In this document: in pieces, positions 8,172 through 15,530 of the stretch | Position numbering within the stretch: the first letter of the stretch is position 1 | Layout of the letters: every line of letters begins with the position of its first letter | The notes under the pieces: model-generated | Database searches by the model: none | Told to the model about the DNA's origin: nothing | The model's input: only the letters and a program-made list of their open reading frames with translations | Made by a program: the position numbers and the translations under genes | From: SIG607 sp045605385 | Lineage (GTDB): Bacteria > Bacillota > Clostridia > Oscillospirales > Acutalibacteraceae | NCBI GenBank assembly: GCA_045605385.1 | Contig: JAZUPW010000022.1 | Location: 1 to 50,490, forward strand | Length of the DNA: 50,490 nucleotides | Direction of reading: 5' to 3'

Positions 8172-8376
8172 GCTACATTAACTAAATATTTTGAATAGGG
8201 GATTTTATTCTTTTTAAGGATAATTGTTTTTTTGTTGCCATAATTACCTTTAAAGTTTTGGTAAAAACGCAAAAACCACTAGGTGATTATGGTATTTTCC
8301 CTAATTCATTTTAGTTAGTGTAGCAACAATCGGGGTTTGCGTTTTTCGTGCGTCGGCTTCGGTTGGCGCATTTTTT
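8172..8376 (+). ncRNA. Pseudoknotted structured RNA upstream of an XRE regulator
   Basis: A 205-nt transcript unit bounded by a promoter and an intrinsic terminator. P1 is a 15-bp helix (8172-8186 with 8310-8324, one G-U). P2 is 8193-8200 with 8299-8307 (one bulge). P3 is 8216-8225 with 8242-8250 (one bulge). A further 11-bp perfect pairing joins AAAAACGCAAA (8263-8273) inside P1 to TTTGCGTTTTT (8336-8346) outside it, which makes a pseudoknot or an alternative fold. CCATAAT (8238-8244) can also pair with ATTATGG (8286-8292). The XRE gene starts 19 nt downstream. I recall an Rfam candidate called HTH-XRE in Clostridiales with this placement, but cannot confirm a match. It could be a cis-regulator or a standalone sRNA. 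Confidence 0.7.
8349..8376 (+). terminator. Terminator of the structured RNA
   Basis: Nine-pair stem TGCGTCGGC / GTTGGCGCA, with three G-U pairs, closed by a TTCG tetraloop (8358-8361) and followed by TTTTTT (8371-8376). The XRE gene is expressed only by read-through or regulated antitermination unless it has another promoter. Confidence 0.85.
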
Positions 8377-8395
8377 ATTTTAAGGGGAAATGGGT

Positions 8396-8731
8396 ATGGG
8401 AAAGTCGCTGCTTTCTAAAAATCTGTGTTATTTAAGAAAAAGCTGTAATCTATCTCAAAATGATATGGCGGCATTTTTAAATATACCGCGCTCTACTTAT
8501 GCATATATTGAAAACTCTTCAAAAATTCTAAAAATGGTTTTGCCCTTGAGAAACGTTGTTTATAATAAATTCGGTTATACTTTAGATGAACTTTTAATTT
8601 GCGATATTTCCGCTAACAAAGAAGAAAGCAATACAAGAAGTATTTCGAAAGAAGTAGTATGTAAACTTGAAAAAGTATCGGAAATGCTCCTTGAAATACA
8701 AAACGAAATTGAAAATATAAAAAACTTATAA
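8396..8731 (+). CDS. Small XRE-family helix-turn-helix regulator
   Basis: A protein of 111 residues. The ATG at 8396 is chosen because AAGGGG (8382-8387) lies 8 nt upstream; an ATG at 8390 is too close. Residues about 5-60 form an XRE helix-turn-helix (LRKSCNLSQNDMAAFLNIPRS), and residues 75-111 are a charged helix that may dimerise. There is no sensor domain. It follows the structured RNA described at 8172 and is closed by its own terminator, so RNA and regulator look like one module. The target is not known. Confidence 0.8.
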   Translation: MGKSLLSKNLCYLRKSCNLSQNDMAAFLNIPRSTYAYIENSSKILKMVLPLRNVVYNKFGYTLDELLICDISANKEESNTRSISKEVVCKLEKVSEMLLEIQNEIENIKNL

Positions 8732-8734
8732 TTG

Positions 8735-8778
8735 AAAACCTTTGCGTTAGAAAAGAACTATCGTAAAGGTTTTGTTTG
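8735..8778 (+). terminator. Terminator of the XRE gene
   Basis: Stem AAAACCTTTGCG / CGTAAAGGTTTT (8735-8746, 8762-8773), one mismatch, followed by a T-rich tail. Confidence 0.7.
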
Positions 8779-8834
8779 TTATATAAGTTTTTAGAATGTT
8801 AAGTGTTTTGGGCATACTATTTTTGGTGATACGT

Positions 8835-9194
8835 TTGAAAAAGAAATCTAAAATATTAAGTTTTGCTTTTGGTATAGCAATAGGCATAGCCAACGGTATG
8901 CTTGGGGCGGGCGGGGGAATGATAGCCGTTCCCGCGCTTAAAAGAACCGGACTTGAACAGCGAAAAGCACACGCAAATGCCGTTGCGGTAATTCTGCCGG
9001 TGGCGGTTGTAAGCAGTATTGTTTATTATATTGAAGGCAGAATGACTATTGCTGACGCTCTGCCGTTTATGCCTGCAGGTGTAATAGGTTCACTTGTAGC
9101 AACGGTTTTGCTTAAAAAAATATCGCCTGTATGGCTTAAAGGTATTTTTTCGGCATTTATGATATGGGCTGGTGTGAGGTTGTTTTTAAAATGA
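8835..9194 (+). CDS. TSUP (TauE/SafE) family half-transporter, first subunit
   Basis: A membrane protein of 119 residues with about four hydrophobic segments and the TSUP signature GIANGMLGAGGG near its N-terminus. A TTG start at 8835 is preferred because GGTGAT lies 4 nt upstream; an ATG at 8796 lacks an SD. Full TSUP proteins have about 250 residues and eight helices, so this is one half. Its stop codon overlaps the start of the second half (ATGA), which suggests translational coupling and a heterodimer. The family exports sulfite, sulfoacetate or similar anions; the substrate here is unknown. Confidence 0.8.
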   Translation: MKKKSKILSFAFGIAIGIANGMLGAGGGMIAVPALKRTGLEQRKAHANAVAVILPVAVVSSIVYYIEGRMTIADALPFMPAGVIGSLVATVLLKKISPVWLKGIFSAFMIWAGVRLFLK

Positions 9195-9586
9195 ATATTA
9201 TATCTATAATAGCAGGATTCCTTTCGGGTGTTATAGGCGGTATGGGGCTTGGCGGCGGCGCCGTGCTGCTTATTTATTTAAGAGTTTTTGAAAAAATTGA
9301 AACAGGCAAGGCGCAGGGCATAAATTTGCTCTTTTTTCTGCCCATAGCAATAGTTGCAGTAGCAATTTATATTTATAAAAAACAAATTGTTTTTTCGGTT
9401 GTGTTGCCAATGGCTTTAGGCGGAATTTTAGGCGCAATACTTGGAAATAGCCTTTTTAACTTTGCGGGAGCAGACATAACGGGCAAAATTTTCGCTGTTT
9501 TTTTAATAATTATGGGAATAAAAGAATTTTTTTGCTTTATTTCCTTGATAAAGCAGAAAAAGTGTGGTATAGTTAAAAAAGAATAA
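9191..9586 (+). CDS. TSUP (TauE/SafE) family half-transporter, second subunit
   Basis: A 131-residue membrane protein with about four hydrophobic segments and its own glycine-rich TSUP signature (GVIGGMGLGGG, near residue 13). It starts within the last codon of the first half (4-nt overlap). Each half keeps one complete repeat with intact signature, so this is a real two-gene architecture and not a frameshifted single gene. The lexA promoter lies inside its 3' end. Confidence 0.8.
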   Translation: MNIISIIAGFLSGVIGGMGLGGGAVLLIYLRVFEKIETGKAQGINLLFFLPIAIVAVAIYIYKKQIVFSVVLPMALGGILGAILGNSLFNFAGADITGKIFAVFLIIMGIKEFFCFISLIKQKKCGIVKKE

Positions 9587-9592
9587 ATGTTC
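9545..9592 (+). promoter_or_regulatory. lexA promoter with candidate SOS box
   Basis: TTGATA (9545-9550), a 17-bp spacer and TATAGT (9568-9573). The near-palindrome GAATAAATGTTC (9581-9592) sits at about +1 to +12 and differs by one base from the clostridial/Bacillus-type LexA core GAAC-N4-GTTC. This fits LexA autorepression. The promoter half is read directly; the SOS box is inference. Confidence 0.5.
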
Positions 9593-9609
9593 TTTTTGAG
9601 GTGATGATT

Positions 9610-10197
9610 TTGCCGCGAGTTCTTTTTTCGCAGAAATGCAGCGAGGTATATAACTATCTTGTTAAAATGCTGTCAGACGGTCTTCCGCCCACAGTAAGGG
9701 AAATTTGCCGTGACTGTTCAATAAAGTCTACGTCTACGGTTCATAAGATTTTAGATGCTCTTGAAGAAGACGGATATATAACAAGAGATTCTCATTCTTC
9801 ACGCGCTATAAGGGTTAATAAAATGTCGGCTTCTGCACACATTCCCGTTCTTGGCAGAGTAACGGCAGGTCAGCCTATTTTGGCGGTAGAAGATATTGAG
9901 GATTATATTCCTTACCCCACTAAAGATGCCGAAGGTCTTTTTGCGCTCCGTGTAGTTGGTTTTTCTATGAAAAACGTTGGCATACTTGACGGCGATATTG
10001 TTGTTGCCGATAAAAATGCCGTAGCAAAGAGACACGATATCGTTATAGGTATGGATGGCGATGAAGCCACCGTTAAACGTCTTGAATATGAAAACGGCAG
10101 GGTAGTGTTTATGCCCGAAAACGAAGATTTTGACCCTATTTACCCCGAAAATCCATCGGTGCTTGGTAAAGTAATAGGTTGCTACAGAAAGTATTGA
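9610..10197 (+). CDS. lexA: LexA repressor of the SOS response
   Basis: A 195-residue protein started at TTG 9610, 5 nt after GAGGTGAT; in-frame GTG/ATG codons at 9601-9606 lie inside that SD. Residues 1-70 form the winged helix DNA-binding domain. The autocleavage bond is A86-G87 (VTAGQP), with the Ser/Lys dyad at S119 and K156. The serine motif reads GFSM where most LexA proteins have GDSM, a small deviation. RecA-stimulated self-cleavage would release SOS genes. rnhA follows 9 bp downstream in the same operon. Confidence 0.95.
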   Translation: MPRVLFSQKCSEVYNYLVKMLSDGLPPTVREICRDCSIKSTSTVHKILDALEEDGYITRDSHSSRAIRVNKMSASAHIPVLGRVTAGQPILAVEDIEDYIPYPTKDAEGLFALRVVGFSMKNVGILDGDIVVADKNAVAKRHDIVIGMDGDEATVKRLEYENGRVVFMPENEDFDPIYPENPSVLGKVIGCYRKY

Positions 10198-10206
10198 GGA
10201 TTTTTT

Positions 10207-10641
10207 ATGAAAAAGGTTGAAATTTTTACCGACGGCGCGTGTTCGGGAAATCCGGGCCCCGGCGGTTGGGGCGCTGTACTTCGTTATCAGGGGAAAGAAA
10301 AAGAACTTTCGGGCGGCGAAAAGGAAACAACTAACAACCGTATGGAACTTACCGCTGCTATAAAAGCGCTTGAAGCCTTAAAAGAACCTTGTAAAGTAAC
10401 CCTTACTACCGATTCAAAATATCTTGCCGACGGCATTGGTAAAGGCTGGGCAGAAGGTTGGAAGAAAAACGGCTGGAAAAAGGCAGATAAAAAACCTGCT
10501 TTGAATGTTGATTTATGGGAAAGAGTATTAGAACTGTTCAGTATTCATAACGTAGAAATCGTTTGGGTAAAAGGGCATAACGGTCACCCTGAAAATGAAC
10601 GGTGCGATACTTTGGCTGTTGAATTTTATAAATCTCTTTAG
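10207..10641 (+). CDS. rnhA: Ribonuclease HI
   Basis: A 144-residue enzyme that degrades the RNA strand of RNA-DNA hybrids. The carboxylate tetrad D9, E47, D69 and D134 is complete and H124 is in the expected flexible loop (KGHNGH). The basic protrusion KGWAEGWKKNGWKKADKK (about residues 79-96), typical of E. coli-type RNase HI, is present. It lies 9 bp after lexA and 17 bp before azlC. Confidence 0.95.
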   Translation: MKKVEIFTDGACSGNPGPGGWGAVLRYQGKEKELSGGEKETTNNRMELTAAIKALEALKEPCKVTLTTDSKYLADGIGKGWAEGWKKNGWKKADKKPALNVDLWERVLELFSIHNVEIVWVKGHNGHPENERCDTLAVEFYKSL

Positions 10642-10658
10642 AAAGAAGCAAATTTAAA

Positions 10659-11354
10659 ATGAATAAAAAAATCGTGCGCGAAGCCTTTATAGCCTCGCTT
10701 CCTGTTATGGCGGGGTATCTTGTTTTAGGCACAGGCTTCGGCGTACTTTTAAGTCTTGAAGGCTATAATGTTCTTCACGCAATGTTAATGAGTATAACCA
10801 TTTACGGTGGCGCAATGCAATACGTTGCCGTTGAACTTATAGCCACAAACGCCTCTTTAATAACTACGGCGCTCACCTCACTTCTTGTGCAGGTGCGCCA
10901 TTTGTTTTATGGGCTTTCTCTTATAGATTTATATAAGGGTGCGGGAATAAAAAAAGCATATATGATATTCGGCCTTACCGATGAAACTTATTCGCTTACC
11001 GTAAGAGGAACGCATTTTAAAGGAAAAGGTAAATTTACATATTTCTTTCTCGTTACGCTTTTTAATCACTTTTATTGGATAATAGGCGGCGCGATAGGTG
11101 CGTTGCTTGGCGGTATTCTGCCTTTTGATGCGCGTGGAATGGATTTTTCGCTCACCGCGCTTTTTGTAACAATTATTATTGAACAGTGGAAAGCCAATAA
11201 AGACCATTTTCCCGCAATTATGGGCGGCATTGTAACCCTTGCTTGTCTTGTTATATTCGGTAAAGAAACGTTCTTAATACCCACAATGATTATTATTTGC
11301 GTTTTGTTACTTGCAAGAATTTTTAAGAACAGGAAGGTGAAAACAAATGACTGA
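10659..11354 (+). CDS. azlC: AzlC-family branched-chain amino acid exporter, large subunit
   Basis: A 231-residue membrane protein with the AzlC/YgaZ pattern: AFIASLPVMAGYLVLGTGFGVL at the N-terminus, the MLMSITIYGGAMQYVAVEL segment around residues 48-66 and LLVQVRHLFYGLSL around 86-99. With AzlD it forms the two-component exporter for branched-chain amino acids or related compounds (YgaZH type). It overlaps azlD by 8 nt, so the two are translated together. Confidence 0.9.
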   Translation: MNKKIVREAFIASLPVMAGYLVLGTGFGVLLSLEGYNVLHAMLMSITIYGGAMQYVAVELIATNASLITTALTSLLVQVRHLFYGLSLIDLYKGAGIKKAYMIFGLTDETYSLTVRGTHFKGKGKFTYFFLVTLFNHFYWIIGGAIGALLGGILPFDARGMDFSLTALFVTIIIEQWKANKDHFPAIMGGIVTLACLVIFGKETFLIPTMIIICVLLLARIFKNRKVKTND

Positions 11355-11676
11355 ACTTAAATTCTTTTTAATGGTAGCAATAATGGCAATAATTTCGGCG
11401 GCATTAAGATTTATTCCGTTTTTAGTTTTCGGTAGCGGTAAAAAAACACCCGAAATAATTACAAAACTTGGCGAAATGTTGCCTTATGCGGTTATAGCAA
11501 TGCTTGTGGTATACTGCTTAAAGTGGGTAAGCCTTTTTGCGTACCCATACGGGTTGCCCGAATTTATATCTATTGCCCTTGTTGCCGCGCTTCATTTGTG
11601 GAAAGGAAACACACTTTTAAGTATGATAGCGGGGACTGGCTGTTATATGATACTTATACAGGCAGTTTTTGTTTAA
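11347..11676 (+). CDS. azlD: AzlD-family small subunit of the amino acid exporter
   Basis: A 109-residue protein with four hydrophobic segments and the family pattern ISAALRFIPFLVFG near the N-terminus and LPYAVIAMLVVYCLK in the middle. The reading frame starts 8 nt before the azlC stop, behind the SD GGAAGGTGA. No terminator is obvious before the aldolase promoter. Confidence 0.85.
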   Translation: MTELKFFLMVAIMAIISAALRFIPFLVFGSGKKTPEIITKLGEMLPYAVIAMLVVYCLKWVSLFAYPYGLPEFISIALVAALHLWKGNTLLSMIAGTGCYMILIQAVFV

Positions 11677-11693
11677 TTTTTCACAATATATAC

Positions 11694-11722
11694 TTGATTT
11701 ATTTTGCATTTTGTAATAAAAT
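11694..11722 (+). promoter_or_regulatory. Promoter of the class II aldolase
   Basis: TTGATT (11694-11699), a 17-bp spacer and TAAAAT (11717-11722), 39 bp before the start codon. Confidence 0.55.
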
Positions 11723-11761
11723 TAAGATGTTAAAATTAAAAAATTTTTGGAGGAATAAAAA

Positions 11762-12625
11762 ATGTTAGTATCTGCAAAAGAAATGCTTAACAAAGCAAAG
11801 GCAGGCAAATATGCCGTAGGTCAGTTTAACATCAATAACCTTGAATGGACAAAGGCTATACTTCTTACCGCACAGGAAATGAATTCTCCTGTTATCCTCG
11901 GTGTTTCCGAAGGCGCAGGAAAGTATATGTGCGGTTATAAAACCGTTGTTGGTATGGTTAACGGAATGATTGAAGAGTTAGGCATCACCGTTCCTGTTGC
12001 TCTTCACCTTGACCACGGTAGTTATGAAGGCGCTAAGAAGTGCATTGAAGCAGGTTTCTCTTCAGTTATGTTCGACGGTTCTCATTATCCCATTGAAGAA
12101 AACATTGCTAAAACAAAAGAATTGGTTGCTACTTGTAACGAATTAGGTCTTTCTTTAGAGGCTGAAGTTGGCGCTATAGGCGGCGAAGAAGACGGCGTTA
12201 TCGGTAACGGCGAAGTTGCTGATCCTAAGGAATGCAAAATGATTGCTGATTTAGGCGTTACAATGCTTGCTGCAGGTATCGGTAATATTCACGGTAAATA
12301 TCCTGAAAACTGGGCAGGTCTTAGTTTTGATACTTTGGCTGCTATTCAGGAACTCACAGGCACTATGCCATTAGTTCTTCACGGCGGCACAGGTATTCCT
12401 GCTGAAATGATTCAGAAGGCTATTTCTTTAGGCGTTTCTAAAATTAACGTTAATACCGAATGTCAGCTTGCTTTCCAGGAAGCTACACGTAAGTATATTG
12501 AAGAAGGCAAAGACCTTCAGGGTAAGGGCTTTGACCCAAGAAAACTTCTTGCTCCCGGATTTGAGGCAATTAAGGCAACCGTAAAAGAAAAAATGGAACT
12601 TTTCGGTTCTGTTGGCAAGGCTTAA
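11762..12625 (+). CDS. fba: Class II fructose-1,6-bisphosphate aldolase
   Basis: A 287-residue metal-dependent aldolase that splits fructose-1,6-bisphosphate into DHAP and glyceraldehyde-3-phosphate. LHLDHG at about 81-86 holds the catalytic Asp and a zinc His, EAEVGAIGG follows at about 133-141, and further ligands sit in GNIHG and LHGGTG near 177 and 204. A tagatose-bisphosphate aldolase cannot be excluded, since the family overlaps, but codon usage and its own strong SD (TTGGAGGAAT) suit a highly expressed glycolytic gene. It stands alone between its promoter and a shared terminator. Confidence 0.9.
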   Translation: MLVSAKEMLNKAKAGKYAVGQFNINNLEWTKAILLTAQEMNSPVILGVSEGAGKYMCGYKTVVGMVNGMIEELGITVPVALHLDHGSYEGAKKCIEAGFSSVMFDGSHYPIEENIAKTKELVATCNELGLSLEAEVGAIGGEEDGVIGNGEVADPKECKMIADLGVTMLAAGIGNIHGKYPENWAGLSFDTLAAIQELTGTMPLVLHGGTGIPAEMIQKAISLGVSKINVNTECQLAFQEATRKYIEEGKDLQGKGFDPRKLLAPGFEAIKATVKEKMELFGSVGKA

Positions 12626-12640
12626 TTTAATATAAAATAT

Positions 12641-12671
12641 AATCCCGAGGAGCAATAAACTCTTCGGGATT
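12641..12671. terminator. Shared terminator of fba and the convergent AraC gene
   Basis: Stem AATCCCGAGGAG / CTCTTCGGGATT (one mismatch) with loop CAATAAA; T-rich on both sides. The AraC stop codon lies at its edge. Confidence 0.75.
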
Positions 12672-13455
12672 ATTTTATATTATTGTTAGAACTCTGATAT
12701 TTTTTTGGAGTTATACCATAATGCTTTTTAAAAAGTTTTATAAAATATTTTATATCATTAAAACCTGATTTATAACCCGCTTCGCTTACGGTATAAAGTT
12801 GACTTCTAAGCAGATGCGATGCATATTCAAGCCTTAAGTTTATAATATATTGATTTGGTGAAACCGAATGTATTTGTTTAAAAAGCTTACGGAAATAAGT
12901 TTCGGAAAGACCACTCATTTTTGCAAGATATGATACTTCAACCGTACTGTTTCTGAAGTTGGTGTGAATATAATTAATAGCAGATTTAATCTTATCGTTG
13001 TGGGTAACAAGATTTATTGTATTATTATATTTTTGACAGTTAATAAAGTAAAGAAGTTCGTATAAAAGCGAGGTGCATTTGTATTTATGCCCTTGCTTTT
13101 TTTCTTTCCATATATCGTACATTTCTTTCACTAAATTTTCAGCATACTCACTGTTTTCAAGCGTAATAAGCTCAGGCTTGTTATCTTTTTTAAAACTGTA
13201 GTTTATAAAGTGAATGGCAATAATAGATTCGCCGTTTGATTCTTGACTGTATTCAAGAGTTTTAGGAAGATATAAAATGTCGCCTTTTTTGGAAGTAAAA
13301 GAAGCATTTTGGGCTTGAAAAGCACACTTTCCGGAAAGTCTTACACTTATGATATCATAGTTTCTTTCGTGAGATATTTTACTGAAATGTCCCTCACGTT
13401 TTATTTTGAAAACGCCTAATAATTCAAGGGAAATATCGCTTTCTGAGAAAAACAT
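12670..13455 (-). CDS. AraC-family regulator with cupin-like sensor
   Basis: A 261-residue protein. Residues about 20-110 have the beta-rich pattern of an AraC cupin sensor (KKGDILYLPK near 56), and residues about 160-258 form the double helix-turn-helix, ending in FKKHYGITPKKYQ. SD GGTGGTGAT precedes the ATG. It is divergent from the GH113-AAC(3)-AGE operon, whose promoter has a poor -35, so it is the likely activator of that operon. Confidence 0.85.
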   Translation of the reverse strand: MFFSESDISLELLGVFKIKREGHFSKISHERNYDIISVRLSGKCAFQAQNASFTSKKGDILYLPKTLEYSQESNGESIIAIHFINYSFKKDNKPELITLENSEYAENLVKEMYDIWKEKKQGHKYKCTSLLYELLYFINCQKYNNTINLVTHNDKIKSAINYIHTNFRNSTVEVSYLAKMSGLSETYFRKLFKQIHSVSPNQYIINLRLEYASHLLRSQLYTVSEAGYKSGFNDIKYFIKLFKKHYGITPKKYQSSNNNIK

Positions 13456-13484
13456 CTATTATCACCACCGTTTATTTTAGTATA

Positions 13485-13513
13485 ATTATATGTTGCAAAT
13501 ATTTAAAAGTCAA
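13485..13513 (-). promoter_or_regulatory. Promoter of the AraC gene at 12670-13455
   Basis: On the minus strand TTGACT (13513-13508), a 17-bp spacer and TATAAT (13490-13485). Confidence 0.65.
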
Positions 13514-13549
13514 GTTTCGGTTTGTACACTTTCTAAAACGGTTTATAGG

Positions 13550-13578
13550 TGTAAATATAAAGGGAATGATTGTATAAT
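13550..13578 (+). promoter_or_regulatory. Activator-type promoter of the GH113 operon
   Basis: TATAAT (13573-13578) is preceded at 17 bp by a poor -35 (TGTAAA, 13550-13555). The gene starts 42 bp downstream. The weak -35 agrees with control by the divergent AraC protein. Confidence 0.45.
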
Positions 13579-13620
13579 TTGTTTAGGCTTAATGCTGAAT
13601 ATTTTTAAAGGAGAAATGAT

Positions 13621-14730
13621 ATGAAACACCCCGATTATATAAAAATTCCTGAAAAATTTAAAGAGCATCCCATTTTCAACGAACTTATTTGCGGCACTAA
13701 CTTTGGATTTTTGAATAAGCGCGGTTATTACAATACCGAGTTTGCCAAAAAACAACCCGAAGAAATGCAAAAGATTGGTGTTAACTGGACAACACTTAAC
13801 ATTAATATTTGCCAAGAAAAAGTTTTTTCAAGAAAGTTGTTTTTAGATTTCGAATATACTGTTACCGACAGCGAAATAATTGAAATGACAAAGCTTTTAC
13901 ATGAAAACGGAGTAAGGGTTATATTAAAACCTTGCCTTACGAGTCTTGACGGCGCATCTATGTATTTAGTTTCTTTCCCGCCTGAAGTAGGGTGTCGTCA
14001 TATTGAAGGTGTAAGAACAGACTATTGGAAGGAATGGTTTGATTCTTATACAAAGGGTATGCAGTACTTTGCTGATTTAGCCCAAAGAGCAGGTATTGAC
14101 GCCTTGATGATAGGCGCTGAATGTGAAGGCACCGAAGGTCAAAACGGATATTGGGAAAATTTAATTGAAAAGGTAAGGGATATTTATACAGGTCCTATAA
14201 CCTATGAATTCACCTTTATGTCAAGAAGAAGATGGAATCTTGAATGGCTTAAAAAGGTAGACTTTTTATCTTATAGCTATTATCCACCTGCACAATCTCG
14301 TCAGCCCGGGTTTATCGGCGTTGAAAAGCCTGATGCTGATGCTTTACCAACTCCTACTGTTGAAGAAATGAAAGAGTATCTTCTTCCCAGAAAAGAAAGA
14401 ATTAAATCTATTATTGAACGCTTTGATAATATGCCTATTCTGTTTACCGAATTCGGTATGCGCTCGGCTCACGCTTGTTCTATGAACCCCAATAACTATT
14501 TGTGGGATACCCGTTATGACGGCGAAGAACAGGCAAACTATATGCAGGCTGCATTTGAAACCTTTACAGATATTCCCGGTTGGATGGGTATGCTTTGGTG
14601 GAAGTGGGACGAAACCCAGATACGTCCTCAGTATCATGGCGACCCGAATGGTGACCGCGGCTTTACCATTCAGGGCAAACCTGCCGAAAAAGTTATGCGT
14701 GATTGGTATACCAAATATAATAAAAAGTAA
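13621..14730 (+). CDS. GH113-like TIM-barrel glycoside hydrolase
   Basis: A 369-residue protein without signal peptide, probably acting on imported oligosaccharides. The fold and motifs resemble the GH113 (clan GH-A) beta-mannanases: E167 in IGAECEG would be the acid/base and E277 in LFTEFG the nucleophile, with a GMLWWKWDE strand near residues 322-330. Family assignment is from these motifs; mannan as a substrate is only a guess, helped by the AGE epimerase in the same operon. It starts after AAAGGAGA and is followed 14 bp later by the AAC(3) gene. Confidence 0.65.
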   Translation: MKHPDYIKIPEKFKEHPIFNELICGTNFGFLNKRGYYNTEFAKKQPEEMQKIGVNWTTLNINICQEKVFSRKLFLDFEYTVTDSEIIEMTKLLHENGVRVILKPCLTSLDGASMYLVSFPPEVGCRHIEGVRTDYWKEWFDSYTKGMQYFADLAQRAGIDALMIGAECEGTEGQNGYWENLIEKVRDIYTGPITYEFTFMSRRRWNLEWLKKVDFLSYSYYPPAQSRQPGFIGVEKPDADALPTPTVEEMKEYLLPRKERIKSIIERFDNMPILFTEFGMRSAHACSMNPNNYLWDTRYDGEEQANYMQAAFETFTDIPGWMGMLWWKWDETQIRPQYHGDPNGDRGFTIQGKPAEKVMRDWYTKYNKK

Positions 14731-14744
14731 AAAAGGAAAAAACA

Positions 14745-15518
14745 ATGGCTACAATTACAGAAATTGTAAATGATCTTAGAAAAATTGGTATAAACAAGGG
14801 CGATAAGTTGCTTGTTCATTCCTCGTTTAAGTCACTAGGCTACGTAGAGGGCGGAATAGAAACGGTTGTTGAAGCATTTAAAACGGCGGTTGGCGAAGAG
14901 GGAACCTTGATGTTTCCTACCTTTACTTACGATTTCGTTAATGCTGAAAATCCCGTTTTTGATATAAAGGAAACGCCGTCTTGCGTAGGTATGATACCCG
15001 AAGTGTTCAGAAAAAGTGAGGGTGTGGTGCGAAGTCTTCATCCTACACATTCATTAGCTGTATGGGGAAAGGATAAAGAATACTATATACAAAATCACCA
15101 CGATGACGATAATTGTCTTGACGTTAATTCGCCTATATACAAGCTAATGCTCGGCGGCGGTAAAATACTGCACGTTGGTTGCGGACTTAATCATAATACT
15201 ATTCTTCACGGTTTGGAGATACATTGTAAAGTGCCTTACGCCTTTAAGGCGGATTATAGTCTTCCCGAATACCACAGAGAGTATGTTTGTATAGATGAAA
15301 ACGGCATAGCGCACAAAAAAGAATTTTTCCACGTGTTTGCAAAGGCAACCGGTTGGCACCACAGACTTGATAGACTTGCAGAAATAATGCCTTGCAATCC
15401 CGTAAAGGTTTTAGAGGCAGAAAGTTATTTGTTTAATGCAAAGGAATTGTGGGATACTGTTGAAAAGGCTTTAAATAAAGATCCGTATTGCTTGGCAAAA
15501 CGGATTGATTTGCCGTGA
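14745..15518 (+). CDS. AAC(3)-family N-acetyltransferase
   Basis: A 257-residue protein of the aminoglycoside 3-N-acetyltransferase fold (Antibiotic_NAT), using acetyl-CoA on an amine. The segments LVHSSFKSLG (23-32), GTLMFPTFTYDF (53-64), PSCVGMIPEVFR (78-89) and the active-site RSLHPTHS with H99 and H102 are intact. It lies in the middle of a GH113-AGE sugar operon, and a paralogue sits at 16730 in a Gfo/Idh operon. An amino-sugar or aminocyclitol substrate is more likely than a resistance role; that is inference from context. Confidence 0.8.
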   Translation: MATITEIVNDLRKIGINKGDKLLVHSSFKSLGYVEGGIETVVEAFKTAVGEEGTLMFPTFTYDFVNAENPVFDIKETPSCVGMIPEVFRKSEGVVRSLHPTHSLAVWGKDKEYYIQNHHDDDNCLDVNSPIYKLMLGGGKILHVGCGLNHNTILHGLEIHCKVPYAFKADYSLPEYHREYVCIDENGIAHKKEFFHVFAKATGWHHRLDRLAEIMPCNPVKVLEAESYLFNAKELWDTVEKALNKDPYCLAKRIDLP

Positions 15519-15530
15519 GGAGTGTTTAAT

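Noticed and set aside
8172..8376. Retron ncRNA, tmRNA or RNase P RNA
   Set aside because: No reverse transcriptase gene is near, and the conserved tmRNA and RNase P segments are absent.
8796..9586. Frameshifted single TauE/SafE pseudogene
   Set aside because: Both halves have complete signatures, start codons and an ATGA overlap; a split pair explains the data better than a broken gene.
14745..15518. Aminoglycoside resistance gene
   Set aside because: The fold and histidines are those of AAC(3), but the gene is part of a sugar operon and has a paralogue in another; nothing mobile or resistance-related is nearby.
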